Assembly (NCBI GenBank): GCA_046081125.1
Contig: JBJTVH010000002.1
Coordinates: forward strand, 3,919 to 67,918
Direction: 5' to 3'
DNA from: JBEIFW01 sp046081125
GTDB taxonomy: Bacteria; Actinomycetota; Acidimicrobiia; Acidimicrobiales; Ilumatobacteraceae
Length of the DNA: 64,000 nt
This document shows positions 51,220 to 59,769 of this stretch, in pieces. The translations under genes and the position numbers were made by a program. Each line of letters begins with the position of its first letter. The first letter of the stretch is position 1. The notes under the pieces were generated by a model. The model had not been told where the DNA came from. It worked only from the letters and a program-made list of their open reading frames with translations, and ran no database searches.

Positions 51220-51786
51220 ATGGGCGAACTCGACGAACTCCGCAGCCTCGTGGCTGATCTCCAGCGTCGACTGGCCGTGCTCGAGATCCGCGAGGCGTGC
51301 CAGTCGACGTTCCACCAGTACCTGTACCTGATGGACGTGGGCTATGCCGACGAACTCGTGCGGGAGGTGTTCACCACCGATGCCGTGCTCGACGTGGTCA
51401 ACTTTCCGCCAGGGTCGGGCGAGGACCTCCACCTCGTCGGCCACGAGGGGATCTCCCCGCTCTACGTCGACCACACCCGCTGGGAGCCGTCGGTTCGCGG
51501 TGGCCACCACACCTCGAACGTGTCGATCAGCGTCGACGACGACCTCGCCCACGCCGAGCTGTCGGCCTACATGATGACCTCCGGTGCGGGCCGGGCCTCG
51601 TTGCAGGGCGGTCAGTACCAGGGCCGGTTCCGCCGGGACGGCGACGGGCAGTGGCGGCTCGAACGGTTCCGGATCATCTCGGGCTGGGGATGGACCGTGG
51701 CGTCGGAGTCCTCCGGACGGATCACCGAGCCGGTTGACGCAACGAAGGCCGAACGGGGCGCACGGCCGCCCGTGTTCCGGCCCTGA
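51220..51786 (+). CDS. SnoaL-like / nuclear transport factor 2-fold protein
   Basis: A 188-residue protein of the SnoaL-like NTF2 fold. The first helix ends in EIREACQSTFHQYLYLMD, followed by the core FTTDAVLDVV, the GGHHTSN strand and a C-terminal RLERFRIISGWGW strand. Such domains serve as small dehydratases, isomerases or hydroxylase partners; no catalytic set can be assigned here. The ATG at 51220 follows TACGGT by seven bases. It is convergent with an MFS gene. Confidence 0.8.
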   Translation: MGELDELRSLVADLQRRLAVLEIREACQSTFHQYLYLMDVGYADELVREVFTTDAVLDVVNFPPGSGEDLHLVGHEGISPLYVDHTRWEPSVRGGHHTSNVSISVDDDLAHAELSAYMMTSGAGRASLQGGQYQGRFRRDGDGQWRLERFRIISGWGWTVASESSGRITEPVDATKAERGARPPVFRP

Positions 51787-51802
51787 CCGGCGCGGTGGTC
51801 AG
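51783..51802. terminator. Inverted repeat spanning two convergent stop codons
   Basis: CTGACC and GGTCAG form a perfect 6-bp stem with an 8-base loop. It includes the stops of the SnoaL-like gene and of the MFS gene. Confidence 0.4.
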
Positions 51803-53079
51803 TCGAGCGGTTTGGCCCGGCTGACCACCACCGCAGCGGTCAGGTTCACGCCGGCCAGTACGAGGAACGGCATCGTGTAGCTGCCCGAGGCGTCACGGGC
51901 CCAGCCGATGAAGAACATGCCGGCGGCGCTGCCGAGCTGCCCGGCCAGGGCGATCACGCTGTAGACGGTGGCGAAGCTCGTGATCCCGAACAGCTCGCCG
52001 ACCAGCAGCGACTGCATCATGTAGACGTTGCCGATCGTGAACCCGAACACGGTGGCCACGACGTAGATCGACCAGGTCGACCCGGCGATCGTGTAGAGCG
52101 CGATCGCCAGGCCCTGCAACGCGAACAGCCCGACGGTGACCCAACGCTTGTCGAGACCGTCGGCGATCTGCCCCATCGCGAGGCGGGCGACGATCGAGCC
52201 GACCGTCGTCGTGGTCACCGCGAGCGCCGCGGCCGACAGCGAGCCGAGCTTGTCGGGATCCGACAGGAAGGTCTGCTGGTTGATGAGCACCGCGGTCTGG
52301 GCGGCGAGGGCCAGGGTGAACCCGATCAGCAAGGCCCAGAACGATCCCGTCGACATGGCGTCGTTGCGGGTCCAGACCCGGTACTGGTCACCCATCCGAC
52401 GGGGCGGCGCCGCGCTCGCCGGGCCGGGCCCGCCGTCGGGCTCCTGGCCGACGAGCGCCGGGTCGGGAACGACGACGATCAGCAGCACCGGCAGCGCCAC
52501 GACGACCACGAGCGCCCCGAGGATCGGCGCCGCCGTCGCCAGACCGTGGGCCTCGATGAGCGAGGTGCCGACCGGGACGAGGATGGCGCCACCGAGCGAC
52601 ACCCCGGTCGAGGAGATCGACGTCGCCTTGGCCCGGGACCGGATGAACCAGCGCGACAGCATCGAGGAGATCGGCAGCGCGGCGCCGACCCCGTAGGCGA
52701 TCGCCATGGCCGCATAGACGGCGAACAGCTGCCACTCGTGTTCGACGAGACCGAGGCCGGCGACGGCGAACCCGGTGGCGACGATCCCGAAGGCCAGGAA
52801 CGGGACGGCACCGCGCCGGTCGATGTGGCGACCGACGACGAAGCCAGCGACGCCCGACAACGCGAAGTACAACCCGCTGGCCCCGTTGACCACCGACGAG
52901 GACCAGCCGTGCTCGAGCTTGAGGGGCTTGAGGAACACCGACTGGCCGTAGTACCCGACGCCGACGGTCACGAACATCATGGCCAGGCAGCTCACGGCCA
53001 CGACCCAGCCGTAGAAGTGGCGGGCCGCGATCCGCCGGGCCAGCGCCGGCGCCCGACCCGGGACCCCGACGGCGGTCAT
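51799..53079 (-). CDS. MFS transporter, oxalate/formate antiporter-like
   Basis: A 426-residue major facilitator with about 12 helices. GWVVAVSCLAMMFVTVGVGYYGQSVFLKPL and the loop VGRHIDRRGAVPFL after helix 2 are typical of the OFA/monocarboxylate branch of the superfamily (quoted in parts). The substrate is unknown. The ATG lies two bases after the stop of the upstream LLM gene, so it is the last gene of a three-gene operon with an FAD enzyme and an F420 enzyme. Uptake or export of the compound they process is plausible. Confidence 0.85.
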   Translation of the reverse strand: MTAVGVPGRAPALARRIAARHFYGWVVAVSCLAMMFVTVGVGYYGQSVFLKPLKLEHGWSSSVVNGASGLYFALSGVAGFVVGRHIDRRGAVPFLAFGIVATGFAVAGLGLVEHEWQLFAVYAAMAIAYGVGAALPISSMLSRWFIRSRAKATSISSTGVSLGGAILVPVGTSLIEAHGLATAAPILGALVVVVALPVLLIVVVPDPALVGQEPDGGPGPASAAPPRRMGDQYRVWTRNDAMSTGSFWALLIGFTLALAAQTAVLINQQTFLSDPDKLGSLSAAALAVTTTTVGSIVARLAMGQIADGLDKRWVTVGLFALQGLAIALYTIAGSTWSIYVVATVFGFTIGNVYMMQSLLVGELFGITSFATVYSVIALAGQLGSAAGMFFIGWARDASGSYTMPFLVLAGVNLTAAVVVSRAKPLD

Positions 53080-53080
53080 G

Positions 53081-53956
53081 TCAACGGGTCCGGGGGACGA
53101 CGTCGGTCATGAACGAACCCACCTTGTCGAGCAGTTCGTCGGGGCTGCGGGCCGGGAGCGACAGCATCAGCTCGTCGAGGCCCGCATCCGCGTAGGCCCG
53201 GACGTCGCCGGCCTGTTGTTCGGCCGAGCCCGACAGCGGCGACCCCTCCGGCACGGTGCGCCCGCCGGGCATGTGGCGCAGGTTGACCGTGCCGGGCGTG
53301 CGGCCGAACCGGTCGCACGCCGCCCGGTAGCCGGCGATCCCCGTCGCCACTTCACCGGGGCCGAGGTTGATGGGGTGCCAGCCGTCGCCGAGCTCGGCGG
53401 CCCGGCGCACCGAGGGGGCTTGGTTGCCGCCCACGAGGATCGGGATGGTGCCGACTCGGTCAGGTGCCTGCTTGGGGAACATGCGCATGTCCCGGTAGCG
53501 CTTCGTGGGTCCCTCGAAGCTGGACGTCTCGGTCTCCCACAGGTTCCGGATCACCCGCAGGTACTCGTCGGTGACCGCGCCCCGTCGCTCGAAGTCGGCC
53601 GACAGCGCCTCGAACTCGGCCTGCAGCCACCCGGCGCCGATACCGAGTACGAGCCGGCCACCCGAGAGCACGTCCACCGACGACAGGAACTTCGCGGTGA
53701 ACACCGGATCGCGGTACGGCAGGATCAGCACCGAGATCCCGAGTGTGACCCGGGAGGTCCGCGCCGCGAGCCAGGCCAGCAGCGCCAGGGGTTCGTGCAT
53801 CGTCTCGGGGATGTACCGCTCCCCGGCGGGCACGATGACGTGATCGCTCACCCACAGCGAGTCGAACCCGAGGGCCTCGAGCTCGCCGGAGAGGCGCTGT
53901 TGCACCTCGGGCGACAGGAACGGACCAGCCTGCGGCAGCGCAACCCCGAAACGCAT
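53081..53956 (-). CDS. LLM class F420-dependent oxidoreductase
   Basis: A 291-residue luciferase-like enzyme. It starts MRFGVALPQAGPF and has FDSLWVSDHVIVPAG, TLGISVLILPYRDPVFTAK and LVLGIGAGWLQAEFEA. These match the F420-dependent LLM subfamily that oxidises or reduces diverse small molecules. It is the middle gene of an operon between an FAD enzyme (nine bases upstream) and an MFS transporter. Confidence 0.88.
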   Translation of the reverse strand: MRFGVALPQAGPFLSPEVQQRLSGELEALGFDSLWVSDHVIVPAGERYIPETMHEPLALLAWLAARTSRVTLGISVLILPYRDPVFTAKFLSSVDVLSGGRLVLGIGAGWLQAEFEALSADFERRGAVTDEYLRVIRNLWETETSSFEGPTKRYRDMRMFPKQAPDRVGTIPILVGGNQAPSVRRAAELGDGWHPINLGPGEVATGIAGYRAACDRFGRTPGTVNLRHMPGGRTVPEGSPLSGSAEQQAGDVRAYADAGLDELMLSLPARSPDELLDKVGSFMTDVVPRTR

Positions 53957-53965
53957 GCCCCCGTT

Positions 53966-55417
53966 CTACGCCGCCCGGTCGACCGCTTCCAACAGGTCCT
54001 CCCGGCGGCGCGGCCCGAGCGGGGCCTCGGCCGGGCGCTGGTCGCGGCTCTGCCAGATGGCCAGGACCCGGGATTGCAGCTCGGGATCGGTGGTGAGCGC
54101 ATCGGGCTTGGTCAGCAGGTTGAGCTGGCGCAGGAACGCCCGCAGCACGACGGCATCGAGCCGCAGCGCCGGGAGCAGGCCGTCGCGCAGGACCCCACGG
54201 ATGAACGTGCGGGGGTCGGTGGTGTCGCCGTCGGGGTCCTGGCCGGCGAGCAGCGCTGCGGCGACCCGGCGGGCCTCGGCGTCCTGGATGACCGACGACC
54301 GGTACCACGGCACCAGGTGCTCCTCGGTCGCCGCCGCAAGTGCGACGGCCTGGTCGCGCAGGTCCCCGGGATGGGCCCGGACGACCTCGCGAAGGAGGTG
54401 ACCGTGCCAGAACCCGGTGCTGCACCCTCGGCCGTACAGCGGGTTGGTGCACAACCGGGTGTCGCCGATCGCGTGCAGCCCGAGGACCACCGGGTTGCCG
54501 GCGGGCACGAACTCACGCCACCGGTTGACGAGCCCGGCCATCTTGTGAACCGGGGAGATCGGTACGCCCCGCCCGTCGACGTACGCCGCGGTCGGCGCCA
54601 GCAGCCCGCACACGGCATCGAACACCTCGGGCTCGTCGAGGACGCGCCGCAGATGGTCGTCGTCGGTGGGCACGGCGAACGTGAGCGAGAACGTGCGGCG
54701 GTCACCGACGAAGGCGCCGTACTTGAGATAGCCGAGATCGGCGCCCGCCGGGCCGGTGCGATCCGGCAGATCGGCTCCGTCGCGCAACCGGTAGAAGCGT
54801 GACAGATAGACGATGCCGGTGTCGTCCACCTCCTCGGCCACCGGGTCGCAGCCGAGCTCGGCGAGCCACTCGGGGAGCGCCGATCGCCGCCCGCCGGCGA
54901 CCACGACCACGTCGGCGTGGACGGTGCCCCCGCCGGCGAGGCGCACGCCGCGCACGACCGGCGGCGAGCCGGGGTCGGCGATGAGCCCGTCGACGGCGAC
55001 CCCGGGCCGGAACCGGACGCGCCCCTCGTCCTCGACGGTCCGGCGCAGCACCCACTCGAAGGTGGTCCGCCGGCAGCCGAGCATCGTGAGTTCGTGGTCG
55101 TCGGGTTGCGGCACATAGCCCTGCAGCGTCGGCGGGAGCGCGGCGCCGAAGCGCATCTCGGTGGCGCCGGCGGCGAGCAGGGCATCGAGGACGTCGGGGT
55201 GGTGCTCGGCGAGCAGCAGCCGCAGGCGAGCGAGGAACGCATGGCTGTGGCGCACCTGCGGAGCGCTGCGCCGGTCCCAGTCGAAAGCCGAATCGGGATC
55301 CGGCGGCACCTCGGTGGCGTCGCGGTCGAGCACGGTCACCGAGTGACCGTCACGGGACAGCCCGAGAGCGGCTCCGAGCCCGGACACCCCGCCACCGATG
55401 ATGAGCACCTCAGCCAT
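53966..55417 (-). CDS. FAD-dependent oxidoreductase / monooxygenase-like protein
   Basis: A 483-residue flavoprotein. The dinucleotide motif GGGVSGLGAALGLSRDGH (8-25) binds FAD, and the APQVRHSHAFL segment and the C-terminal GDTRLCTNPLYGRG motif match group A-type monooxygenase-like enzymes. The latter contacts the flavin. It resembles geranylgeranyl reductase and epoxidase-type flavoproteins, but the substrate is unknown. The ATG follows TAGCGT by six bases, and it leads an operon with an LLM enzyme and an MFS transporter. Confidence 0.82.
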   Translation of the reverse strand: MAEVLIIGGGVSGLGAALGLSRDGHSVTVLDRDATEVPPDPDSAFDWDRRSAPQVRHSHAFLARLRLLLAEHHPDVLDALLAAGATEMRFGAALPPTLQGYVPQPDDHELTMLGCRRTTFEWVLRRTVEDEGRVRFRPGVAVDGLIADPGSPPVVRGVRLAGGGTVHADVVVVAGGRRSALPEWLAELGCDPVAEEVDDTGIVYLSRFYRLRDGADLPDRTGPAGADLGYLKYGAFVGDRRTFSLTFAVPTDDDHLRRVLDEPEVFDAVCGLLAPTAAYVDGRGVPISPVHKMAGLVNRWREFVPAGNPVVLGLHAIGDTRLCTNPLYGRGCSTGFWHGHLLREVVRAHPGDLRDQAVALAAATEEHLVPWYRSSVIQDAEARRVAAALLAGQDPDGDTTDPRTFIRGVLRDGLLPALRLDAVVLRAFLRQLNLLTKPDALTTDPELQSRVLAIWQSRDQRPAEAPLGPRRREDLLEAVDRAA

Positions 55418-55423
55418 GGCGCG

Positions 55424-55429
55424 ACGCTA
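55424..55429 (-). promoter_or_regulatory. -10 element of the FAD enzyme-LLM-MFS operon
   Basis: Reads TAGCGT on the minus strand, six bases before the ATG at 55417; leaderless layout. Confidence 0.45.
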
Positions 55430-55514
55430 GCAACGCCCTGCTCGTCGAGGTCGGGCCCGGGCGTGTGGCCCGTGTCCGCGGCTGATCGGCCGATGCCCGA
55501 TCAGCCGGCGTCGA

Positions 55515-56999
55515 TCAGCCGGCGTCGAGGGTGCCGGCCTCGTCGAGGGTGACGCTTCGGCCGACCCACTCGCCCTCGCACATCGCGGCAGCCAGGCCCC
55601 GGTCGCGTGCCGTACCCCAGGCCCGACGCCCGTCGGCGAGCAGGCAGGCGGCGAAGGCCTGTTCGGGGTCACCGTCGCGGTCGTGCATCACGGTGTAGGC
55701 CTCGACGGTCGCTGCGCCCGCCGCGTCCGACGTCCGGGCGAGCACACGACGGGGCAGGGCGTCGATCGCCTCCTGCGGATCGTCGTGGCGGAACCCTGCC
55801 GCCGGCGGCTCGGTCGAGTACACGCCGAAGGCGTGCTTGGTGACGAAGCCGCCGTTGGCCCACACGAGCCCACGGGCACCGGGCCGCTCGCGCAGCTCGC
55901 TGACCACGGTGGCGATCGAGTGCATCACGTAGTCGTTCCAGGGTCCGCCGGCGAACGACAACCCGCCGGTCCGGGTGAGCTGGCGGTCGAGCGGCAAGCC
56001 GAGGCTCGCGGCACCGAGCTGTACCGCAGAGGGGAAGCACGAGTACAGGTCGACGATCTCGACGTCGTCGATCCCGATCCCGGCGAGCTCGAGCGCCCGC
56101 CGACCGCCGAGGCGCACCGCCGGCGTCTCGGCGTAGTTCCACCGATGCGACACGAACAGGTGCTCGTGGCAGTCGGTGCCGGCATGGGGGAAGACCCACC
56201 GGTCGCGCCTGATGCCGAGCGCCTCGGCCTTGGCCACGGAACAGATCAGCACCGCCGCCGACTGATCGACGTCGTTGTTGGAGTTCATGTACTTCGGGTA
56301 CGGGAACCCGATCATGCGGTTGCGAGGCCCCGGGGTGCGGATCTCCTCCGGGGTCAGGTGTCGGCGCACCCAGGCATAGGGGTTGCGCGACGCGACCTCG
56401 GAGAAGCGGCTCCACAACTCGGAGACCTTCACCTGGTGCTCCTCTACCCCCTCGCCGGCGGCCGCTCGCAGGGCGGTCTCGAACATCGGGTAGATCTGCA
56501 CGGGCATCTGGAGCCCGCGAGCGACCTCGTCGGGGTGGTTCATGTCGAGGTCCTTGCCGAGCACCCGGTCCGGCCGGACGTCGGGTTCGACCTTCGGCCA
56601 CAGCTGCACGCCGGCCTGCTTGGCCCGGACCCGGGTGCGCCAGGCTTCCCCGCCGCACAGCACCGCTAGGTCCAACTCGCCGGCTGCGATGGCGAGGGCC
56701 GTGGTGTTCACGAGGGTCTGGGGCGAGTTCCCGCCATCGGTGGTCTCCACGGTCTCCCGGGTGTCGATCCCGAGTTCGGCGGCCGCGAAACGCGCCGGAT
56801 CCCGGTACTTCCACGACAGCGAGCGCACCACCCGGACCGAGTCGACGTCGGGCACGGCGCCCAGACCGGCGTCGGACGCGGCGGCCCGCACGGCGTCGGC
56901 CATGAGCCCGACCGGCGACCGGGCGTCCTCGAGGGCGTCGACGTGCTGGACGACCTGGCCTACGCCGATGATGACCGGGGTGCGCGGATCAAGCGTCAT
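55515..56999 (-). CDS. Thiolase-like protein (SCP2-thiolase-like type 1), nucleophile absent
   Basis: A 494-residue protein of the thiolase superfamily, longer than classical thiolases because of an extra C-terminal domain (about 400-494). The region that should hold the nucleophilic cysteine reads ETTDGGNSPQTLVN and has none. A GGFVTKHAFGVY motif carries the late histidine. This matches mycobacterial SCP2-thiolase-like type 1 proteins, which are thought to lack thiolase activity; databases usually call them acetyl-CoA acetyltransferase. It may bind CoA esters in lipid breakdown. The ATG follows TAGCGT by six bases. Confidence 0.82.
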   Translation of the reverse strand: MTLDPRTPVIIGVGQVVQHVDALEDARSPVGLMADAVRAAASDAGLGAVPDVDSVRVVRSLSWKYRDPARFAAAELGIDTRETVETTDGGNSPQTLVNTTALAIAAGELDLAVLCGGEAWRTRVRAKQAGVQLWPKVEPDVRPDRVLGKDLDMNHPDEVARGLQMPVQIYPMFETALRAAAGEGVEEHQVKVSELWSRFSEVASRNPYAWVRRHLTPEEIRTPGPRNRMIGFPYPKYMNSNNDVDQSAAVLICSVAKAEALGIRRDRWVFPHAGTDCHEHLFVSHRWNYAETPAVRLGGRRALELAGIGIDDVEIVDLYSCFPSAVQLGAASLGLPLDRQLTRTGGLSFAGGPWNDYVMHSIATVVSELRERPGARGLVWANGGFVTKHAFGVYSTEPPAAGFRHDDPQEAIDALPRRVLARTSDAAGAATVEAYTVMHDRDGDPEQAFAACLLADGRRAWGTARDRGLAAAMCEGEWVGRSVTLDEAGTLDAG

Positions 57000-57005
57000 G
57001 GCGGC

Positions 57006-57011
57006 ACGCTA
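57006..57011 (-). promoter_or_regulatory. -10 element of the thiolase-like gene
   Basis: Reads TAGCGT on the minus strand, six bases before the ATG at 56999; leaderless layout. Confidence 0.45.
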
Positions 57012-57070
57012 CGACCGCAGCTCGACGCGTTCCCAACCTCTGCCCGGCGTTCCGGCCGGCACTGCAGCAC

Positions 57071-57076
57071 TACCGT
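57071..57076 (+). promoter_or_regulatory. -10 element of rpiB
   Basis: TACCGT lies seven bases before the GTG at 57084. The GTG at 57075 overlaps this hexamer, which argues for the later start. Confidence 0.45.
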
Positions 57077-57083
57077 GCCGGCC

Positions 57084-57533
57084 GTGACCAGGATCGCCAT
57101 CGGCGCCGACCACGCCGGCTTCGCGCTCAAGCAGCATCTCGTGGCCTTCCTCCGAGGGCTCGGGCACGACGTGGACGACCAGGGCACCGATTCGGAGGAG
57201 TCGGTCGACTACCCCGCCATCTGCGCCGGGGTCGGCCGCACCGTGCGCGACGGGCGGGCCGAGATAGGCATCGTCATCGGCGGTTCGGGCCAGGGTGAGC
57301 AGCTGGCGGCGAACAAGGTCCGGGGGGTGCGCGCCGCACTGTGCAACGACCTATACACGGCGCGGATGGCGCGGGCCCACAACGATGCGAACGTGCTGTC
57401 GATCGGCGGCCGGGTCGTGGGCACCGGCCTGGCCGTGGAGATCGTCACGCTGTTCCTCACCACTGCCTTCGAGGGCGGTCGCCACGCCCGGCGGGTCGCG
57501 CAGCTCACGGCGATCGAGGACGAGGAACGCTGA
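57084..57533 (+). CDS. rpiB: Ribose-5-phosphate isomerase B
   Basis: Interconverts ribose 5-phosphate and ribulose 5-phosphate in the pentose phosphate pathway. The 149-residue RpiB has GADHAGF at the start and GGSGQGEQLAANKVRGVRAA in the active site. The catalytic cysteine of E. coli RpiB is missing; E72 in GQGEQ takes its place, as described for the mycobacterial enzyme. The GTG at 57084 fits the TACCGT hexamer. glyA follows after 95 bases. Confidence 0.9.
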   Translation: MTRIAIGADHAGFALKQHLVAFLRGLGHDVDDQGTDSEESVDYPAICAGVGRTVRDGRAEIGIVIGGSGQGEQLAANKVRGVRAALCNDLYTARMARAHNDANVLSIGGRVVGTGLAVEIVTLFLTTAFEGGRHARRVAQLTAIEDEER

Positions 57534-57587
57534 GCCGGGCGCCGGTCACGGACCGGCTGGCGCAGGCCTTTGCTGGACGCGGGTCCG

Positions 57588-57593
57588 TAGACT
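57588..57593 (+). promoter_or_regulatory. Possible -10 element of glyA
   Basis: TAGACT lies 35 bases before the glyA ATG, giving a leader with a GGAG ribosome site. Confidence 0.35.
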
Positions 57594-57628
57594 CCGGCGG
57601 TCAGCCCTGGCGACCCCCTGGAGCCCGA

Positions 57629-58876
57629 ATGCCCTGGCCGTCCGACACGGACCCCGATGACGAGCTGTTCGCCATCCTGGAACTCGAAAAGGAGCGGCAG
57701 AACACCACCCTGCAACTCATCGCCAGCGAGAACTTCACATCGCCAGCGGTGATGCGGGCCTGCGGTTCGGTCGCCACGAACAAGTACTCGGAGGGGTACC
57801 CCGGGAAGCGCTATTACGGCGGCAACGTCCACGTCGACGCGTTCGAGGACCTGGCCCGCGAGCGGGTCAAGGGGCTGTTCGGGGCCGAGCACGCCAACGT
57901 GCAACCGCATTCGGGTGCCAACGCCAACATGGCGGTGTTCCTGGCCCTACTCGAGCCGGGCGACACCGTGATGGGGCTCAGCCTCGATCACGGCGGCCAT
58001 CTCACCCACGGTTCCCCGGTGAACTTCTCGGGTCGCCTGTACCGGTTCGTCAGCTACAAGCTGGCGCCCGGGGACGAGCGGATCGACCTCGACGCCGTGC
58101 GCGAGCTCGCCCTCGAGCACCGCCCGAAGATGATCGTCGCCGGTGCCACGGCCTACCCGCGCCGCATCGATCCCGAGCCGTGGCGGGCGATCGCCGACGA
58201 GGTCGGAGCGCTGCTGTTGTTCGACGCCGCCCATATCGCCGGTCTGATCGCCGGTGGTGCGCACCCGAACCCGGTGCCCTTTGCCGACGTGGTCACGTTC
58301 ACCACGCACAAGACCCTGCGCGGACCGCGCGGCGGGTGCATCCTGTCGAAGGCCGAGCACGCCGCTGCGATCGACAAGGGGATCTTCCCGGGTCTGCAGG
58401 GCGGCCCGCTCGAGCACCAGATCGCCGGCAAGGCGGCGGCGTTCCGCGAAGCGATGGACCCGTCGTTCCGCGCCTACGCGCACCAGATCGTGCGCAATGC
58501 CGGCGCGCTCGCCGAGGCGATGGCGCGCGAAGGCTTCCGCCTGGTGTCGGGAGGTACCGACAACCACCTGCTCCTCGTCGACCTGCGGCCCTTCGACGCC
58601 GATTGCACCGGGAAGGTGGCGCAGGAGGTGCTGGACCGGGCGGGTATCACGCTGAACAAGAACGCCATCCCCGATGATCCGCGCAGCCCGTTCGTCACGT
58701 CCGGGGTGCGGATCGGTACGCCGGCGGTGACCACGCAGGGCATGACCGAGGCCGAGATGCCCGTGATCGCCGAGTTGATCGCCCGGGCGTTGCGGCACCG
58801 CACCGACGACGCCGAACTGGCGCTCGTCCGCAAGGAGGTCGCCGCCCTCTGCGCCCGCTTCACGCCGTACGGATGA
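57629..58876 (+). CDS. glyA: Serine hydroxymethyltransferase
   Basis: Converts serine and tetrahydrofolate to glycine and methylene-THF using PLP. The 415-residue protein has ELFAILELEKERQNTTLQLIASENF near the start (in parts), EGYPGKRYYGG, FDAAHIAGLIAGG and the PLP-lysine motif TFTTHKTLRGPRGG. Length and motifs are standard. The ATG at 57629 has a GGAG ribosome site six bases upstream. A Pro-rich membrane protein gene follows after four bases. Confidence 0.96.
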   Translation: MPWPSDTDPDDELFAILELEKERQNTTLQLIASENFTSPAVMRACGSVATNKYSEGYPGKRYYGGNVHVDAFEDLARERVKGLFGAEHANVQPHSGANANMAVFLALLEPGDTVMGLSLDHGGHLTHGSPVNFSGRLYRFVSYKLAPGDERIDLDAVRELALEHRPKMIVAGATAYPRRIDPEPWRAIADEVGALLLFDAAHIAGLIAGGAHPNPVPFADVVTFTTHKTLRGPRGGCILSKAEHAAAIDKGIFPGLQGGPLEHQIAGKAAAFREAMDPSFRAYAHQIVRNAGALAEAMAREGFRLVSGGTDNHLLLVDLRPFDADCTGKVAQEVLDRAGITLNKNAIPDDPRSPFVTSGVRIGTPAVTTQGMTEAEMPVIAELIARALRHRTDDAELALVRKEVAALCARFTPYG

Positions 58877-58880
58877 GCCG

Positions 58881-59765
58881 ATGAGTTCGCTGCCGCCGCC
58901 GCTGCCGCCGGGTTCGTACCCGCCGCCGCCGCCGGGCCCGCCGCCGTCGTGGTCCTCGGGCCCGTACGGGTCGTACGGAGGCGACGATCCACTCGTGTCG
59001 CGGGATCTCGAATCCTGGGTGTCGAAGTCGGTGGCGCTGGTGAAGCTGGCCTGGAAACCGATGCTGGTCGTGCACCTCGTCGCCGCGATCCCCACCTTCG
59101 TGCTGTCGATCCCGCTGGCGGCGTGGGCCGACGACGTGAACGTTCGGATCGACCGGGCCGAGACGATCTCGGGCGGGGACGTCCTGCAGTTGCTCGGGGC
59201 CTCGCTCGTCCTCGGCATCGTCGGGGTGCTCGTGTCGACGTGGGGCACCCTGTGCTCGTTCTGGATCGCCGCCCGCACGGCCGCCGGGGCCGACGCCAGC
59301 ATCGCCGACGGGCTCCGGTTCGGACTGCGGCGCTTGTTCCCGTACCTCGGGTGGGTGCTGTGCTGCGGGTTGTTGTCGGCGGTGGGCTTCCTCGCCTGCA
59401 TCGCACCGGGGGTGTGGCTCGCGGTCACCTTCTACGCCACGTTGCTCGGCGTCGTGGCGTTCGAGCAGGGCCGCTACGGATCTACGTTCTCCCGGTGCTT
59501 CGCCCTCGTGAAGGGCCGGTGGTGGGAGACGTTCGGCCGGATGCTGTTGCTGTTGCTCGCCAACCTCGTCGTCGGTGGCCTCGTCTCGGTCGCGGTCGGG
59601 CTCGTGTCGCTGGGATCGTCGCTGCTGGCGCAGTTCTTCCTCGCCGCTGTCGGGGCGGCGATCGGCGTGGTCACGACCACGTTGCTGCTGGTGCAATACG
59701 CCGATCTGCGGAATCGCCAGCATCCGGTGACCACGGCGTCACTCGTCGGCGAACTGGGCGCCTGA
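58881..59765 (+). CDS. Membrane protein with a proline-rich N-terminus
   Basis: A 294-residue protein of unknown function. Residues 1-35 are rich in Pro, Gly and Ser (LPPPLPPGSYPPPPPG), a disordered cytoplasmic tail common in actinobacterial membrane proteins. About five or six membrane helices follow (near 57-78, 100-124, 150-172, 176-194, 213-240 and 246-268). The core has glycerophosphoryl-like/DUF-type spacing (RLFPYLGWVLCCGLLSAVGFL, CFALVKGRWWETFGRMLLL in parts) but no catalytic motif. It starts four bases after glyA and four before the WecA-like gene. Confidence 0.7.
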   Translation: MSSLPPPLPPGSYPPPPPGPPPSWSSGPYGSYGGDDPLVSRDLESWVSKSVALVKLAWKPMLVVHLVAAIPTFVLSIPLAAWADDVNVRIDRAETISGGDVLQLLGASLVLGIVGVLVSTWGTLCSFWIAARTAAGADASIADGLRFGLRRLFPYLGWVLCCGLLSAVGFLACIAPGVWLAVTFYATLLGVVAFEQGRYGSTFSRCFALVKGRWWETFGRMLLLLLANLVVGGLVSVAVGLVSLGSSLLAQFFLAAVGAAIGVVTTTLLLVQYADLRNRQHPVTTASLVGELGA

Positions 59766-59769
59766 GCCG

